From the NCBI RefSeq assembly GCF_008520305.1, contig NZ_ML703279.1:124001-188000 (forward strand): a stretch of 64,000 nucleotides of DNA, read 5' to 3'. Position 1 is the first letter of the stretch, and each line of letters begins with the position of its first letter. Of the stretch, positions 17,482-26,558 are shown piece after piece. The notes under the pieces are model-generated. The model was given only the letters and a program-made list of their open reading frames with translations. It had not been told where the DNA came from and ran no database searches. Position numbers and translations under genes: made by a program. Source of the DNA: Mesorhizobium sp. SARCC-RB16n. Lineage in GTDB: Bacteria > Pseudomonadota > Alphaproteobacteria > Rhizobiales > Rhizobiaceae.

Positions 17482-18305
17482 CTAGAGAGACGCGGGGAAT
17501 TGAGCTTCAGGCGGCGCGCTGCGTTGGGGGCAAGACTGGAATGTTGTGTTCGGTACAAGCGAAAGACCGTATGTTCGGCTCCACAGCAGCGGCAGACACA
17601 GGGTCAATCGCTGGAGGACAAAGGCGGCCCGGGCGGTAAGCTCGGCGCGTTGACGACGGATCTTTGACGGCACGGATCTGACTATGGTCGCCTAGCGCCT
17701 CAAGAGCGGCGGAGCGTGGAAAGGAGGCTTGCGGAACCGGAAGCCGGGCGAGGCGCTGGCGTTCGCGGCTTGCCGGCGACATCTGCGAGGCTACACCGGA
17801 TCCTTTACGTCAAGGACGCGCTTTCGATCCGGGTCGCCGCAGGGCAAAGGAACGCCATTTCCGTGGACCTGACCCCGTCTAATGGGCCTTCAGGCTTTAC
17901 GGCCGCCGCCTACAATCGGGTGCGGCTGCTCGAGCTCATGGTCGTGCAGCATGAGCGTCGCTGCTTATCGGCAGTGCTGTCTTGTCAAGGCCGACCTGTC
18001 GGACCGCCGCTCGGCACAGCAGACCATCATGTGAGATGACAAACACGGCGAGATCTCCTCTGGCGTACGGCAAGCCCGCCTTATCTGAACCATAGCGCTG
18101 GATTTCTTCATCGGGGGCCGGTTGCGACGAAATGGGCGCAGTCACCGTGACGGCTCGGCCGACCGGTCGACGACGGTTAAATCGAGATCACCTGGGTCTA
18201 AAGCAACGGCGACAAGGTCCCTCAGCGCAAAGCCCTATATCTGCTCACTGCGGGCAAGCTCCAGGCCAGCGGTTATAGGATAGCTTCGCCATCGCCCGAC
18301 GCACC
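17482..18305. other. Degraded spacer between the two virF-like genes
   Basis: No intact gene. Several short frames with stops suggest old coding DNA, for example around 18181-18290 (NGDKVPQRKALYLLTAGKLQ) on the plus strand, which I could not assign. Confidence 0.35.
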
Positions 18306-19190
18306 TCATCGTGCCAATTCCCTGCCTCGATCGGAACGCATGAGTTCCGCTCGGGCGCTATCGTAGCTTTCGTTGATTGAAGTCCCGATCTGGGCAATCT
18401 CATTGGCTTGCCCATAGGACCGCTCTGGTGGCAGTCCATTGGCTCGATTCCCAATTGCGTCGATGTTCCTGTCCAAATCTGGATTGGGCTGCGGGACCGC
18501 ACGGCCGGTGGACCGCACCTGGATCGCCCTATACAACGCACCCGCGTACGGATCCTGTGCAAATGATCCGTTCAGCCGCTCTCTTTGACCATCATTCAAA
18601 TGCTCATGTCCCTTTTTGAGGGCCCTGGCCGTGTTGATAAGAACACTCCATTGTCCGTGAGCACCTTGTGCCGCCGTAGCGGCAAATAATTCTACCGATC
18701 GATCAAGAAGGCGAGTCCGATCTACCTGACTGAAATTACCTAGGTTGTCCGCTATTTTCGACAGGGCGCGAGCTTCGGCCCCTTGGTCAGTAAGGGCCAG
18801 AATTTTATCGGCCACGGCAGATTTTCTCGTAGCATTTTGAAACGTAAGTATCGGCCCGGCCGTGCGCGTTAGATAGCGCGACTTCAAAAGATCCGGCAAG
18901 TCGTCTTGGGCGGGCATTGCTGCGGTATACAAGGCTTGAGCTGACGTGCCTAGCCGGTTCAGCCGCGTGTGAAACTCCCCCACTGCCCCACCGTTCTCGA
19001 ACTCGTGCTGAACTGAACGACTCGTTGCCTTGAAGTTCGTAAGGTTCCTCGCCGTTGCAGCCGGATCGTCGGATATCAGATGCTTAGCCAGTTCGCCAAG
19101 TAGCTCAGTCGGCATTCGACTGAATCCTGTGGTACCGCGGCCATCGCGGTTTGACCCTTCGGGTCTATTTCCAGGTGCATCGCGGTCCAT
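18306..19190 (-). CDS. VirF-like F-box effector (copy B)
   Basis: A 294-residue paralog of the gene to its left. The F-box is MPTELLGELAKHLISDDPAA plus NLTNFKATSRSV, even closer to VirF than copy A. The tail SARAELMRSDRGRELAR gives R280-x7-R288-x-R290. Both proteins start MDRD and share FHTRLNRLG, ALKKG and DLDR blocks. The middle parts differ most, as expected for effectors with different host targets. Start is set at ATG 19190, where MDRD aligns with copy A and AAGGA lies seven bases upstream, rather than at the longer frame start. A vir box-like site lies 71 bases upstream. Export by VirD4/VirB is inferred from the tail and context. Confidence 0.8.
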   Translation of the reverse strand: MDRDAPGNRPEGSNRDGRGTTGFSRMPTELLGELAKHLISDDPAATARNLTNFKATSRSVQHEFENGGAVGEFHTRLNRLGTSAQALYTAAMPAQDDLPDLLKSRYLTRTAGPILTFQNATRKSAVADKILALTDQGAEARALSKIADNLGNFSQVDRTRLLDRSVELFAATAAQGAHGQWSVLINTARALKKGHEHLNDGQRERLNGSFAQDPYAGALYRAIQVRSTGRAVPQPNPDLDRNIDAIGNRANGLPPERSYGQANEIAQIGTSINESYDSARAELMRSDRGRELAR

Positions 19191-19260
19191 TGCAGAGTCC
19201 TTAAGAGTTTCTACCCCCTCCAAGGGTACCACCCAACGGAGCCATGCCGAACTAAATGGC

Positions 19261-19274
19261 GTTGCATTTGCAAT
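19261..19274. promoter_or_regulatory. Vir box-like site before virF-like copy B
   Basis: GTTGCATTTGCAAT matches 10 of 12 scored positions of GTTNCAATTGNAAC. The CATTTG core is shared with the site before virB2. Confidence 0.5.
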
Positions 19275-19386
19275 TTAGACGAGATTGGTCTCAGAGACAG
19301 GGCAGAAACGAGTCTTCGATCAGCCCGCCGTGTTGACCGCGCCCGAGCAGCGCGGAGAACTACGGCAAGAGCTGCATGGGCGGAAA

Positions 19387-19608
19387 CTACTTGTCGTCGT
19401 CTGGAAGGCGAATGCAAAATACCGCAAGTATACAACTTGCCCAGTGGTCCAATCGGCTTTGGTGGGAGTAGTGCTTGTCAGCGTCTTGGGTGACGGCGGG
19501 AGCTGGAGCGGTCATTACAATGGCTAACGCCGTGGCAGCAAGTATCGTTCGTGGCCAGTGAGACCACAATTTCAGGAGCCTTGAGCCGTCTTTTTCCGAG
19601 GTAGGCAT
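19387..19608 (-). CDS. Possible small membrane or secreted protein
   Basis: A 73-residue frame from ATG 19608 with GGAAAA about nine bases upstream. It has one hydrophobic segment ending in small residues (TILAATALAIVMTAPAPAV) that could be a signal peptide, followed by a short charged part with one Cys. It lies between virF-like copy B and virB11 on the same strand. No family recognised; may be chance. Confidence 0.3.
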   Translation of the reverse strand: MPTSEKDGSRLLKLWSHWPRTILAATALAIVMTAPAPAVTQDADKHYSHQSRLDHWASCILAVFCIRLPDDDK

Positions 19609-20069
19609 TTTTCGTTTTCCTTTTGGATCATCAGGGATTTGAAGAGGATCTGGTGTTAACGTGCCATTGGGAGCCGACGAAGCAGTCGAAGAGTCATAAG
19701 TTCTCCTGAATGTTTGTTTTACGAGAACCCTTGGCGGCCCTAGCTGACAGCCTGAAAGCGGTCTGCGGGATGGCGATTCCGTCTGATCGCAGCGAGATCC
19801 AACGGGGCTGGGGCGTCCCACGGGATGCGCAGCCTGTATTGCGTTCGGACGAATGCCATGTGAACTCCTGGGCTAAAGACCGCGCGACGGGCCGTGTCGG
19901 AACACGTATCATGGCTGTGAATATGCAATTGGCATGCCACCAAAACGGTTGTGAGCAGCGGCCCCAAATCGGAGGAGTCGCCCCCGGCCGGCTTGACCAA
20001 TGTCCGGATCTGAACACAGGTTGTCGTCAATCGGACGCGACAAAACTGCTGTGACCGGGAGCACCGGCT

Positions 20070-20250
20070 GACGCCAGAGTTCTCGGTTGAGAATTGCGCT
20101 TCTGGGAGGGCGGGACTAAGCAACAGGCGATCGCCGGGGCCGGTCGAGTTGCGCAGCCGTGTGCTGCGGTTAGCGGCTGCATAGGGCCGCAGGTATGATC
20201 CGAGCGCCGAATGCTGGCGCCGTTCGCTGCATCCGACGACCCATCTAGCG
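20070..20250 (-). mobile_element. IS3-family transposase C-terminal fragment
   Basis: RRQHSALGSYLRPYAAANR followed by DRLLLSPALPEA resembles the conserved end of IS3-group OrfB, with small shifts. It is a degraded remnant just downstream of the virB operon. The rest of 19610-20514 shows no intact gene. Confidence 0.45.
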
Positions 20251-20514
20251 ATCACTGATCGCGTGCTCGAGGTCATACTGAGAGTATCTCGTGCAATCGC
20301 TCGTCCCGCCGCACCCGTCCAAGGCTTCGCAGATTCCGTTCTGCATCGGCTTGGAGCGACAAGGTGCGGGCCTCCCTGCCGTTCAGGCGAGCATGGCGTT
20401 CGAGGTGGACTCGGTGCCGTGGTCCGACGGAAGTCAGATTGCGTCTCGCCCCGACTTGGCAAGTGTCCAGACGCCTCTATCCTTCTCTTGAAGCTGCTGC
20501 GTTGTCCCTGGCCT

Positions 20515-21516
20515 CTAGCCCATGCTCTGGGAGGGCAAGTGGATTTCCAGCACGCCACGCCTGCCCTCCCGGCGGCCGACCTGGATAACCATGTCGATCG
20601 TCTTTTTCGCATAATTGACAATCTCGCGATGCGACATCTGCACTCCAGAGCGCATCACCATCAGCGCCAGCCTATCGAAAGCAAGTTCGGGACTATCTGC
20701 GTGGATAGTTGATATTGAACCTGGGTGGCCGGTGTTGATTGCCTCCAGAAAGTCATAGGCCTCGATGCCGCGGATTTCGCCGAGGATGATGCGATCAGGG
20801 CGCATTCGCAAACAGCTTTCCAAGAGTTTTGATGGGCGGCGAGCGGAAGTCTCGTCACGGTCGGCGATTAGCCCCACTTGGTTCTTGTGTGGTGGGTTAA
20901 GCTCCTGCGCGTCCTCGATGGTAATGATCCGCTCGGCAGGGTCTGACATCGCCAGCAACGCACGCGCGACCGTGGTCTTGCCGGAGGAGGTGCCGCCCGA
21001 AACGAGAATGTTGAACCTCTCGTCAACGGCCTGTCGAAACAAACCCTGCAAATTGCCGGCCTGGACCATATCCATGAGTGCCCGATGGCGCTCGCGGCGG
21101 TTCGCGTCCACTGTGATCTGCCCGCCGTCGATGAATTCTATCTTGGCACTGTCCAAAGTACGCTTCAGATATTTGCGGATGGTCAGCGACACGCCCGCCG
21201 CGACCGCGGGTTCGACAAGGACCTGCACACGCAGCGGATTGTCCCAAACCTCAACGCGGCCTGAGACGATCGGACGAAGCGGCCCAAGGGCGTTGCGGGT
21301 CTCTCCGGCCATTTGCGCTCCAAGGCGCTTGATGGCATGAAGCGGCAACGCCATATCGACCTCATGCATATGTAGCGCTCCGGCCTCCTCGACGAAAATG
21401 GAGCCGTTAGGGTTGATCGCCAATTCGTTGACGTTGTCGTCGACCAAGTAATCCCGGAGTGGCGCCAGGTACTGCTCCACATATGAGATGTCGCGGCGGG
21501 GCTGGTGGTCATTCAT
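20515..21516 (-). CDS. virB11: T4SS ATPase VirB11
   Basis: A 333-residue hexameric secretion ATPase that works at the inner-membrane base of the channel with VirB4 and VirD4. The N-terminal domain includes YLVDDNVNELAINPNGSIFV. The core has Walker A SGGTSSGKTTVARALL near residue 177, the Asp box ITIEDAQEL, the Walker B region RMRPDRIILGEIRG and the His box INTGHPGSISTIHADSP. Length is normal. It is last in the virB operon and its ATG overlaps the virB10 stop (ATGA). Confidence 0.93.
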   Translation of the reverse strand: MNDHQPRRDISYVEQYLAPLRDYLVDDNVNELAINPNGSIFVEEAGALHMHEVDMALPLHAIKRLGAQMAGETRNALGPLRPIVSGRVEVWDNPLRVQVLVEPAVAAGVSLTIRKYLKRTLDSAKIEFIDGGQITVDANRRERHRALMDMVQAGNLQGLFRQAVDERFNILVSGGTSSGKTTVARALLAMSDPAERIITIEDAQELNPPHKNQVGLIADRDETSARRPSKLLESCLRMRPDRIILGEIRGIEAYDFLEAINTGHPGSISTIHADSPELAFDRLALMVMRSGVQMSHREIVNYAKKTIDMVIQVGRREGRRGVLEIHLPSQSMG

Positions 21517-22937
21517 CGGATAACGAGATCCTGGTTGACAAAGACTCGGATTTCCTCGCCTTGGGGGACACGTATGATGGGAGGAAGGGAGAGATATTTG
21601 TCCAGAATAGTTTCACCTTGATCGCTCAGGGCCCCAGCGATTTTAGACGCAGTCTGGCCACCAGCATTGCTGTCTCCTGATCCGGCACCTCCAATGTTAA
21701 TGGTCGCGCCCCCTCCGCTGGAGGATTTGTTGCCGCCAGTCAGCCCGGGAATGCTCGAGGGCAGAGCAGTGATGGCGCTGATGAGGACAGCTGCACCTAT
21801 CTTGTTAACGTAGCGGTTATCCACGTTACCTTCTGTCCCGGCGCGACCAAGCAGGTCCGCCCCTGTGGAGCCGAGTGCGATTGACTGGCCGTCGGGCGTG
21901 ATAGCCCGGTTCCAGGCGATCAGCACGCGTTTTTGCTCAACATCCACTCTATTGCTGAAGGTGCCGATCAGGCTCGTCCCCCCCGGCAGCAGAATGCGAG
22001 AACCGTCAAAGGAGAACACCGGTTCGATGACCTGGGCACGGATATTTCCGGGCAGCTCAGTATTGATAGCCGTTTCAAGCACCGCGGAGACTATCGTGCC
22101 CTGCACGACCGTATGCGATGGATCGGGAAGAGCACGAGAAATTGAAGTTTTTACCTCGGAACTCGCAGCAGAGGCGAGGAAGCGATCGTTTCCGCTCAGG
22201 TCTTCCGGCCGCTGTCCCGCACCTGCGGCTGACGCGGCAGGCGCCTGTGATTCATCTACGACTACGCCTGTCGATTCCCGTTGTTTGGTGGCGATCTCTT
22301 CCAGTTGACGACGCCTCTCTACGTCAAGCTTCGCGACCTCACTGGACCGTTCGCGCTCTTGTTCCAAACGCGATGCCTCGGCCCGCCCACGTGCGTCCTC
22401 GGTCTTTGCCCTCTCTCGCTCCTCCTTGAGCTTCTGCGTCATCTCTTTGTTGTATTCGTCGAGCAGGTTCTGGACGCCAGCAAGCGAAACGTCCGAACCT
22501 TTGTTGGCCCGGGCTACGGCATCGATTTCCTTGCGCAGTTCTTCGAGCTGCTTGTTCGTTTCAGCGTTGGGATTGGGACCCGGCCCAGCGGCTGCAGGCG
22601 GCTCGGGAACTGCAAAATCAAGTCGCGGCTCGTTCGTAGTCACGCGATCGACTTGCAAATCAACCTGTGACGTTTTCTGCTGGTCTTCGCCGCCAAAGCC
22701 GAGCGTCTTCAGCGCCTGAGTTGGGCCGACAAACAGGGCCAATGCAGCGGCGACGCCGGCCACCAACATGCCGGCTAGACCGATCCAGCCGACGCTTCGA
22801 CGCCGAGATGTGCCAGTGTGCCGGGCTCGCCGTTCTTCCAGAAGCTTTTCGCGGTCCGCATCGACTGAGGCATCCACCGCTGCCTCTGCGGCGTTGCGAT
22901 CGTGTCGATGGTCAACATTGCTCGACCTGTCCGGCAC
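21513..22937 (-). CDS. virB10: T4SS channel protein VirB10
   Basis: A 474-residue envelope-spanning protein. It has a cytoplasmic N-terminus, one membrane segment (IGLAGMLVAGVAAALALFV, about 53-71), a periplasmic stalk with a long charged coiled coil (KLKEERERAKTEDARGRAEA) and the conserved C-terminal barrel (GTIVSAVLETAINTELPGN, ILLPGGTSLIG, the hydrophobic antenna region, VPQGEEIRVFVNQDLV). Start is GTG 22937 with AAGGA seven bases upstream. The coiled-coil stalk is longer than in Agrobacterium VirB10 (about 380 residues), which accounts for the extra length. Confidence 0.93.
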   Translation of the reverse strand: MPDRSSNVDHRHDRNAAEAAVDASVDADREKLLEERRARHTGTSRRRSVGWIGLAGMLVAGVAAALALFVGPTQALKTLGFGGEDQQKTSQVDLQVDRVTTNEPRLDFAVPEPPAAAGPGPNPNAETNKQLEELRKEIDAVARANKGSDVSLAGVQNLLDEYNKEMTQKLKEERERAKTEDARGRAEASRLEQERERSSEVAKLDVERRRQLEEIATKQRESTGVVVDESQAPAASAAGAGQRPEDLSGNDRFLASAASSEVKTSISRALPDPSHTVVQGTIVSAVLETAINTELPGNIRAQVIEPVFSFDGSRILLPGGTSLIGTFSNRVDVEQKRVLIAWNRAITPDGQSIALGSTGADLLGRAGTEGNVDNRYVNKIGAAVLISAITALPSSIPGLTGGNKSSSGGGATINIGGAGSGDSNAGGQTASKIAGALSDQGETILDKYLSLPPIIRVPQGEEIRVFVNQDLVIR

Positions 22938-22952
22938 GTCCCAATCCTTTCC

Positions 22953-23684
22953 TCACTGGTTTTGCCCTTGTACGGCGTTTGTTTTGCCTACGCACACAGC
23001 GTCATTGCCGATTCTCATCACCCAGTAGTCGCTGGTCCCGTCCACGATGACACGGTCGTTGTCAGTGCGCGAATTGACCAGCTTTTCCTGGCGGTCGTGG
23101 CCGACCCGGAAGATTGCTGGTCGGGGTGCGCCCTTGGGCAGCACGAAAGTCGTCTGCAGTGTATTGTCTGTGACCGCTAGCGGCCGGAACTGGGCATGAC
23201 CCGAGACCATGTACTGGCGATTTATGGGTCCGCCTCGGGCAAGGCTCTTGTCCGACGGCTTGGACTGGTCCGGATAGGTGAAAACGATCCGGAACGCTTG
23301 CGCAGCTCCCGCCTTCATGCCCGCCTTGATCTCGCCGACGGAGCGCAGTTCAAATGTATAAACGCGCTGGTCAGTGTAGATTGTCATGTTTGTCAGGGCT
23401 TGATCGATAATGGGTTTCACGCTGACCACATTGCCCATCTTAAGCTTGATCACTTGCCAGGATGCGCTGTCTCCTATGAGAACTGATTCTACATTCTCTC
23501 CTGCTCCAAACTGGATCGCCGTGACTGATTTCAGGTATAATCCAAGCTTATAGACGTTATGTTCATCGTATACATAACGCTTGATGCGTGCGTCTGACGC
23601 AAATCCAACAGGCGATTGCTCGGCCATGACAGATGTGACCGACGTAGTGATAACTATTGCTGATAACAGAAAAATCTTTAGCAT
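22953..23684 (-). CDS. virB9: T4SS outer-membrane complex protein VirB9
   Basis: A 243-residue secreted protein with signal peptide MLKIFLLSAIVITTSVTSVMA. The conserved blocks are RIKRYVYDEHNVYKL, SWQVIKLKMGNVVSVKPI, the TNMTIYTDQRVYTFELRS strand pair, and the C-terminal domain PAIFRVGHDRQEKLVNSRTD. With VirB10 and a VirB7 lipoprotein it makes the outer-membrane core ring. It lies between virB8 and virB10 as in Agrobacterium, 15 bases before virB10. Confidence 0.92.
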   Translation of the reverse strand: MLKIFLLSAIVITTSVTSVMAEQSPVGFASDARIKRYVYDEHNVYKLGLYLKSVTAIQFGAGENVESVLIGDSASWQVIKLKMGNVVSVKPIIDQALTNMTIYTDQRVYTFELRSVGEIKAGMKAGAAQAFRIVFTYPDQSKPSDKSLARGGPINRQYMVSGHAQFRPLAVTDNTLQTTFVLPKGAPRPAIFRVGHDRQEKLVNSRTDNDRVIVDGTSDYWVMRIGNDAVCVGKTNAVQGQNQ

Positions 23685-23710
23685 TTACAGTCCGATATTT
23701 TGCCAAGTCT

Positions 23711-24385
23711 CTAATTGGCGGTTTCCGCATCGATCCGGTAGGCCACAACATTGAAGCCAAGGGGATTTTTCCACACCGACTCCAAAGTGGCATTTTCTTG
23801 TGGTCTGAATTGGTAACCAACGGTGACGACATAACTGCGCTCGACAGTGTCGCGCCCCTTTTCTTCACGATGCTTGACGATGCGTACACGAGCGAGATCC
23901 GCCGCGTTGCGCCGGTCCGAAGGGGTCAGGGAAATAGACTTGACCACGACACGCACGCGCACCTCATTGCCGTAGACCGTAGGAGGATATTGCGCCGAAT
24001 CCGAGCGCCAGATTTGAGCCAGAGTTTGCGCTGCGTTGTCTGATGAGCGCGCCATCACATCGGGAATTCGGGTGCTGTTATCGGCTGGATCGTAAGTCTC
24101 GCGGTCGGTGACATAGGATACGAGTTCCGCCTGAAGCACTGCCTCCTGCTGTTCGAGCGTGGCAGGGCGAACCTGGACGATCTTTTCAGCCTCGCCGGTG
24201 GTTTTATCGACCATCACCACATAGGGCTTGGTTTCCTTGAGCGGCAGTACGATGACCAAAGCTACCAGCGACAAAAAACTCGCGGCGATGGCACCAACTG
24301 CAATTCTTGCCCAGTTGTTGCGTTGCTCGCGAAGGCTGAAAAAAAGCTCGTCTTCGAATGCGTGCTGCGTTGCTTGTTCAGCCAC
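23711..24385 (-). CDS. virB8: T4SS inner-membrane scaffold VirB8
   Basis: A 224-residue protein with a short cytoplasmic tail, one membrane helix (IAVGAIAASFLSLVALVIVLPL, about 28-49) and a periplasmic NTF2-like domain (KPYVVMVDKTTGEAEKIVQV, DRETYDPADNST, YQFRPQENATLESVWKNPLGF). VirB8 nucleates assembly and contacts VirB9 and VirB10. Start is GTG 24385 with AGGAGAG four bases upstream. Only 40 bases separate it from virB6, so the usual virB7 place is empty. Confidence 0.92.
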   Translation of the reverse strand: MAEQATQHAFEDELFFSLREQRNNWARIAVGAIAASFLSLVALVIVLPLKETKPYVVMVDKTTGEAEKIVQVRPATLEQQEAVLQAELVSYVTDRETYDPADNSTRIPDVMARSSDNAAQTLAQIWRSDSAQYPPTVYGNEVRVRVVVKSISLTPSDRRNAADLARVRIVKHREEKGRDTVERSYVVTVGYQFRPQENATLESVWKNPLGFNVVAYRIDAETAN

Positions 24386-24425
24386 GCGTCTCTCCTATTC
24401 TGGTGCGCCTGAGATGGATTGGGTG

Positions 24426-25601
24426 TCAGCGGTAGAGATTGGCCTGTTCAGGAGACAAGCCTTGGTTGCCCTTTGCGGGGGAAGCCCCACCGGCACGATT
24501 GCCGGCAGCGGCTCCCCTGCCATCCGATTTCGGCGATGGACCCCCGATGATCCCGCGAGCGAGATAATCATTGTAACGCTGCTTGCGGACATATGCGCTT
24601 TGATGCCACGATCTGACCGCCGACATTGCTGCCCCACCCCACGAGGCGCCAGCGCCACGCGCGCTGCTTACTGCCATCGCGCTATCTCCCACCTTCCGGC
24701 CTCCCGCTTTAAGCTTGTGGTGAGCACCCCTGACCATGCCAATTGCGGAACCCACTGCACCGGCACCGACAGCAGCAACCGATGCAGAGGCTAGGGTGCT
24801 TGCCAATGTGGGGATCATGAACAGGAGGACCGTTGCAGCAATCATGATAACAGGGAACTCGAAGCCCCCGGCTTTTCTCGCGAGAATTTCCCCGGCAACA
24901 TACAGAACAACAGTGATCAACGCGGTCGTGAGCAACGGAATAATCACGAAGCCGACTGTGAAGCGGGTCCAACTCTCGAAATGCTGCCTGGTTTGGGGCA
25001 GCATAAGCATGATGATGGCTAGCGGCGCCAAGCTGATCGCTACCGCAAAGCCTACTTTCGCAATGAGAATAATAATTGCCGATGCGGCGGTAAAAAACGC
25101 ACCAATGATGAGGATGACCACACCCATGAAAACATTCCGGAGTGCCTTGCCAATCTTAAAGATCGAAGTGTTTGAGAGGTAACCATCGCTGATGTAGAAA
25201 ATCGAATGAGCGAACTCATCCATCGCGGAATAGGTGTCTGTTATCCGTTCAGGATCGAGAACTTTTGGATCGCTCGTATGTATTTTCGATGCCACACCGC
25301 GTACCATGATGGCTGTGTAGTCAGCGGGCACAGTTTCGAGCATCGTATATATACCTTGGAAATTCACCCACATCGTAGCAAATGAATATATAAGTATATA
25401 CCGCAGCGCCCAGTTTAAATATATTGAATAGTTTACGGGTTTGAATTGCATTACATGGTTTACTGCAGTGAATAAAAGCGCAATCAGCGCTACGGATCCA
25501 AGCAGTGTTCTAATCGGTCCGGCGACTGCCTCGAAGACCCCCTTCACATAATTAACAAGAGCAGAGTCGATCGAGTGGGCTACAGTTGAGATCACGCCCA
25601 T
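24426..25601 (-). CDS. virB6: T4SS polytopic inner-membrane protein VirB6
   Basis: A 391-residue membrane protein with several hydrophobic helices (IRTLLGSVALIALLF, VFMGVVILIIGAFFTAASA, VGFAVAISLAPLAIIMLML, FPVIMIAATVLLFMIPTLAS), the central conserved part of the VirB6/TrbL family. VirB6 lines the start of the translocation path. The C-terminal 100 residues are hydrophilic, basic and Gly/Ala-rich, longer than in Agrobacterium VirB6 (about 295). It follows virB5 by four bases. Confidence 0.9.
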   Translation of the reverse strand: MGVISTVAHSIDSALVNYVKGVFEAVAGPIRTLLGSVALIALLFTAVNHVMQFKPVNYSIYLNWALRYILIYSFATMWVNFQGIYTMLETVPADYTAIMVRGVASKIHTSDPKVLDPERITDTYSAMDEFAHSIFYISDGYLSNTSIFKIGKALRNVFMGVVILIIGAFFTAASAIIILIAKVGFAVAISLAPLAIIMLMLPQTRQHFESWTRFTVGFVIIPLLTTALITVVLYVAGEILARKAGGFEFPVIMIAATVLLFMIPTLASTLASASVAAVGAGAVGSAIGMVRGAHHKLKAGGRKVGDSAMAVSSARGAGASWGGAAMSAVRSWHQSAYVRKQRYNDYLARGIIGGPSPKSDGRGAAAGNRAGGASPAKGNQGLSPEQANLYR

Positions 25602-25605
25602 GATG

Positions 25606-26424
25606 CTACCTGTTAAAGTTTTCTAGAAGTTTTCCGACGCTGTCCGGCTCGGCGGTCTCAGCGCCTAACGACATGAGGTAGGTTCCTGCCACCGATGCGA
25701 TCGCCGCTTGGGTGCGAAGCGTTTCGTTTAGCTGCTGCGCGACTTCGATCATCACGCGTGTGTTGATGTCGACGCTGGTCTTCAAGTCACCACTGGTCGC
25801 AAGTGCTGCGATATAACCATTTATCCTGCCCATGCTGTCATTGGCGCGCCTATAGGAGTCCTCTGCGGTTGACGCGGTGATGGCGCCTTGAGCCGCTTCA
25901 TGAGCGATCATGACATTGCCGGGGAGCTTGTCGCTGCGCAACGCAAATGCATCGTCCAAGCGGTAGAGGTTGCGAATTTTGTCAAGCGCGGCCTGAACGC
26001 GATCGGACCCAACCATCTGCCCGGTCAAGGCGTTGTTGGCCATCTCCCACAGACCTGGGCCGCCTTTGCGCGCCGCGACGTCTGCCTCGGCGTTGTTCTG
26101 CGGGAACGGCTTTGGGCCAGATATGGCAGCAAGCTGTGCATGAGCGGCATCTTGGATCCGGTTCAGCAGATTTTCAGCTACGTGCGCCGACGTAAACAGC
26201 TGTGTGGTGCCGCCGGCCATCAGTCGGGACAATTCAACCATATACGTCAGCAACTCGACGGCATTCCGGTCGTAGCTTGCCTGCGCGCCATCCGGTGCTG
26301 CGGGCAGTGCTGCAATAGGAGGCAGGGGTACAGGCGCGATGCTGGTTTGTTGGGCGTAAGCCTCCGGAATCAGCAGACCGGTCCCGAGCAATAGGCCAGC
26401 GACAGCCTGGAAAAAGACTTTCAT
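25606..26424 (-). CDS. virB5: T4SS pilus-tip protein VirB5
   Basis: A 272-residue exported protein. Signal peptide MKVFFQAVAGLLLGTGLLIPEAYA, then a Pro/Ala linker and a mainly helical body (NAVELLTYMVELSRLMAG, VMIEVAQQLNETLRTQAA) as in VirB5/TrwJ, which cap the T-pilus and mediate contact. Sequence identity in this family is low, so the call rests on length, signal, helical pattern and its place before virB6. The start overlaps the stop of the small lipoprotein gene (ATGA). Confidence 0.8.
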   Translation of the reverse strand: MKVFFQAVAGLLLGTGLLIPEAYAQQTSIAPVPLPPIAALPAAPDGAQASYDRNAVELLTYMVELSRLMAGGTTQLFTSAHVAENLLNRIQDAAHAQLAAISGPKPFPQNNAEADVAARKGGPGLWEMANNALTGQMVGSDRVQAALDKIRNLYRLDDAFALRSDKLPGNVMIAHEAAQGAITASTAEDSYRRANDSMGRINGYIAALATSGDLKTSVDINTRVMIEVAQQLNETLRTQAAIASVAGTYLMSLGAETAEPDSVGKLLENFNR

Positions 26425-26558
26425 GTGACGGCTCCTTCAGCTTGATGGTCAAGGGTTTCCCAGTTGCAGACACAATTGTTCTCCCGTGTCGCAGGGACGG
26501 ATTGGCAGGCAGTAAGGGAGACCAAGATCAATGTGAGAAAAACCAGGGCCCTCGTCAT
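26421..26558 (-). CDS. Small lipoprotein between virB4 and virB5 (VirB7-like candidate)
   Basis: A 45-residue protein. The hydrophobic N-terminus ends in a lipobox, LVSLTAC with Cys18, so mature protein would be a short lipopeptide with two further Cys in NNCVCNWE. Its ATG overlaps the virB4 stop and its TGA overlaps the virB5 ATG, so it is embedded in the operon by two four-base overlaps. Agrobacterium VirB7 is about 55 residues, lipidated, and joins VirB9 by a disulfide, but its gene lies between virB6 and virB8. Here that place is empty, so this gene may supply the VirB7 function from an unusual position. It could also be an entry-exclusion-like lipoprotein. Confidence 0.65.
   Translation of the reverse strand: MTRALVFLTLILVSLTACQSVPATRENNCVCNWETLDHQAEGAVT

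Noticed and set aside
20263-20712. Plus-strand frame of 149 residues
   Set aside because: Overlaps the 3' end of virB11 in antisense and has no family likeness; a shadow frame.
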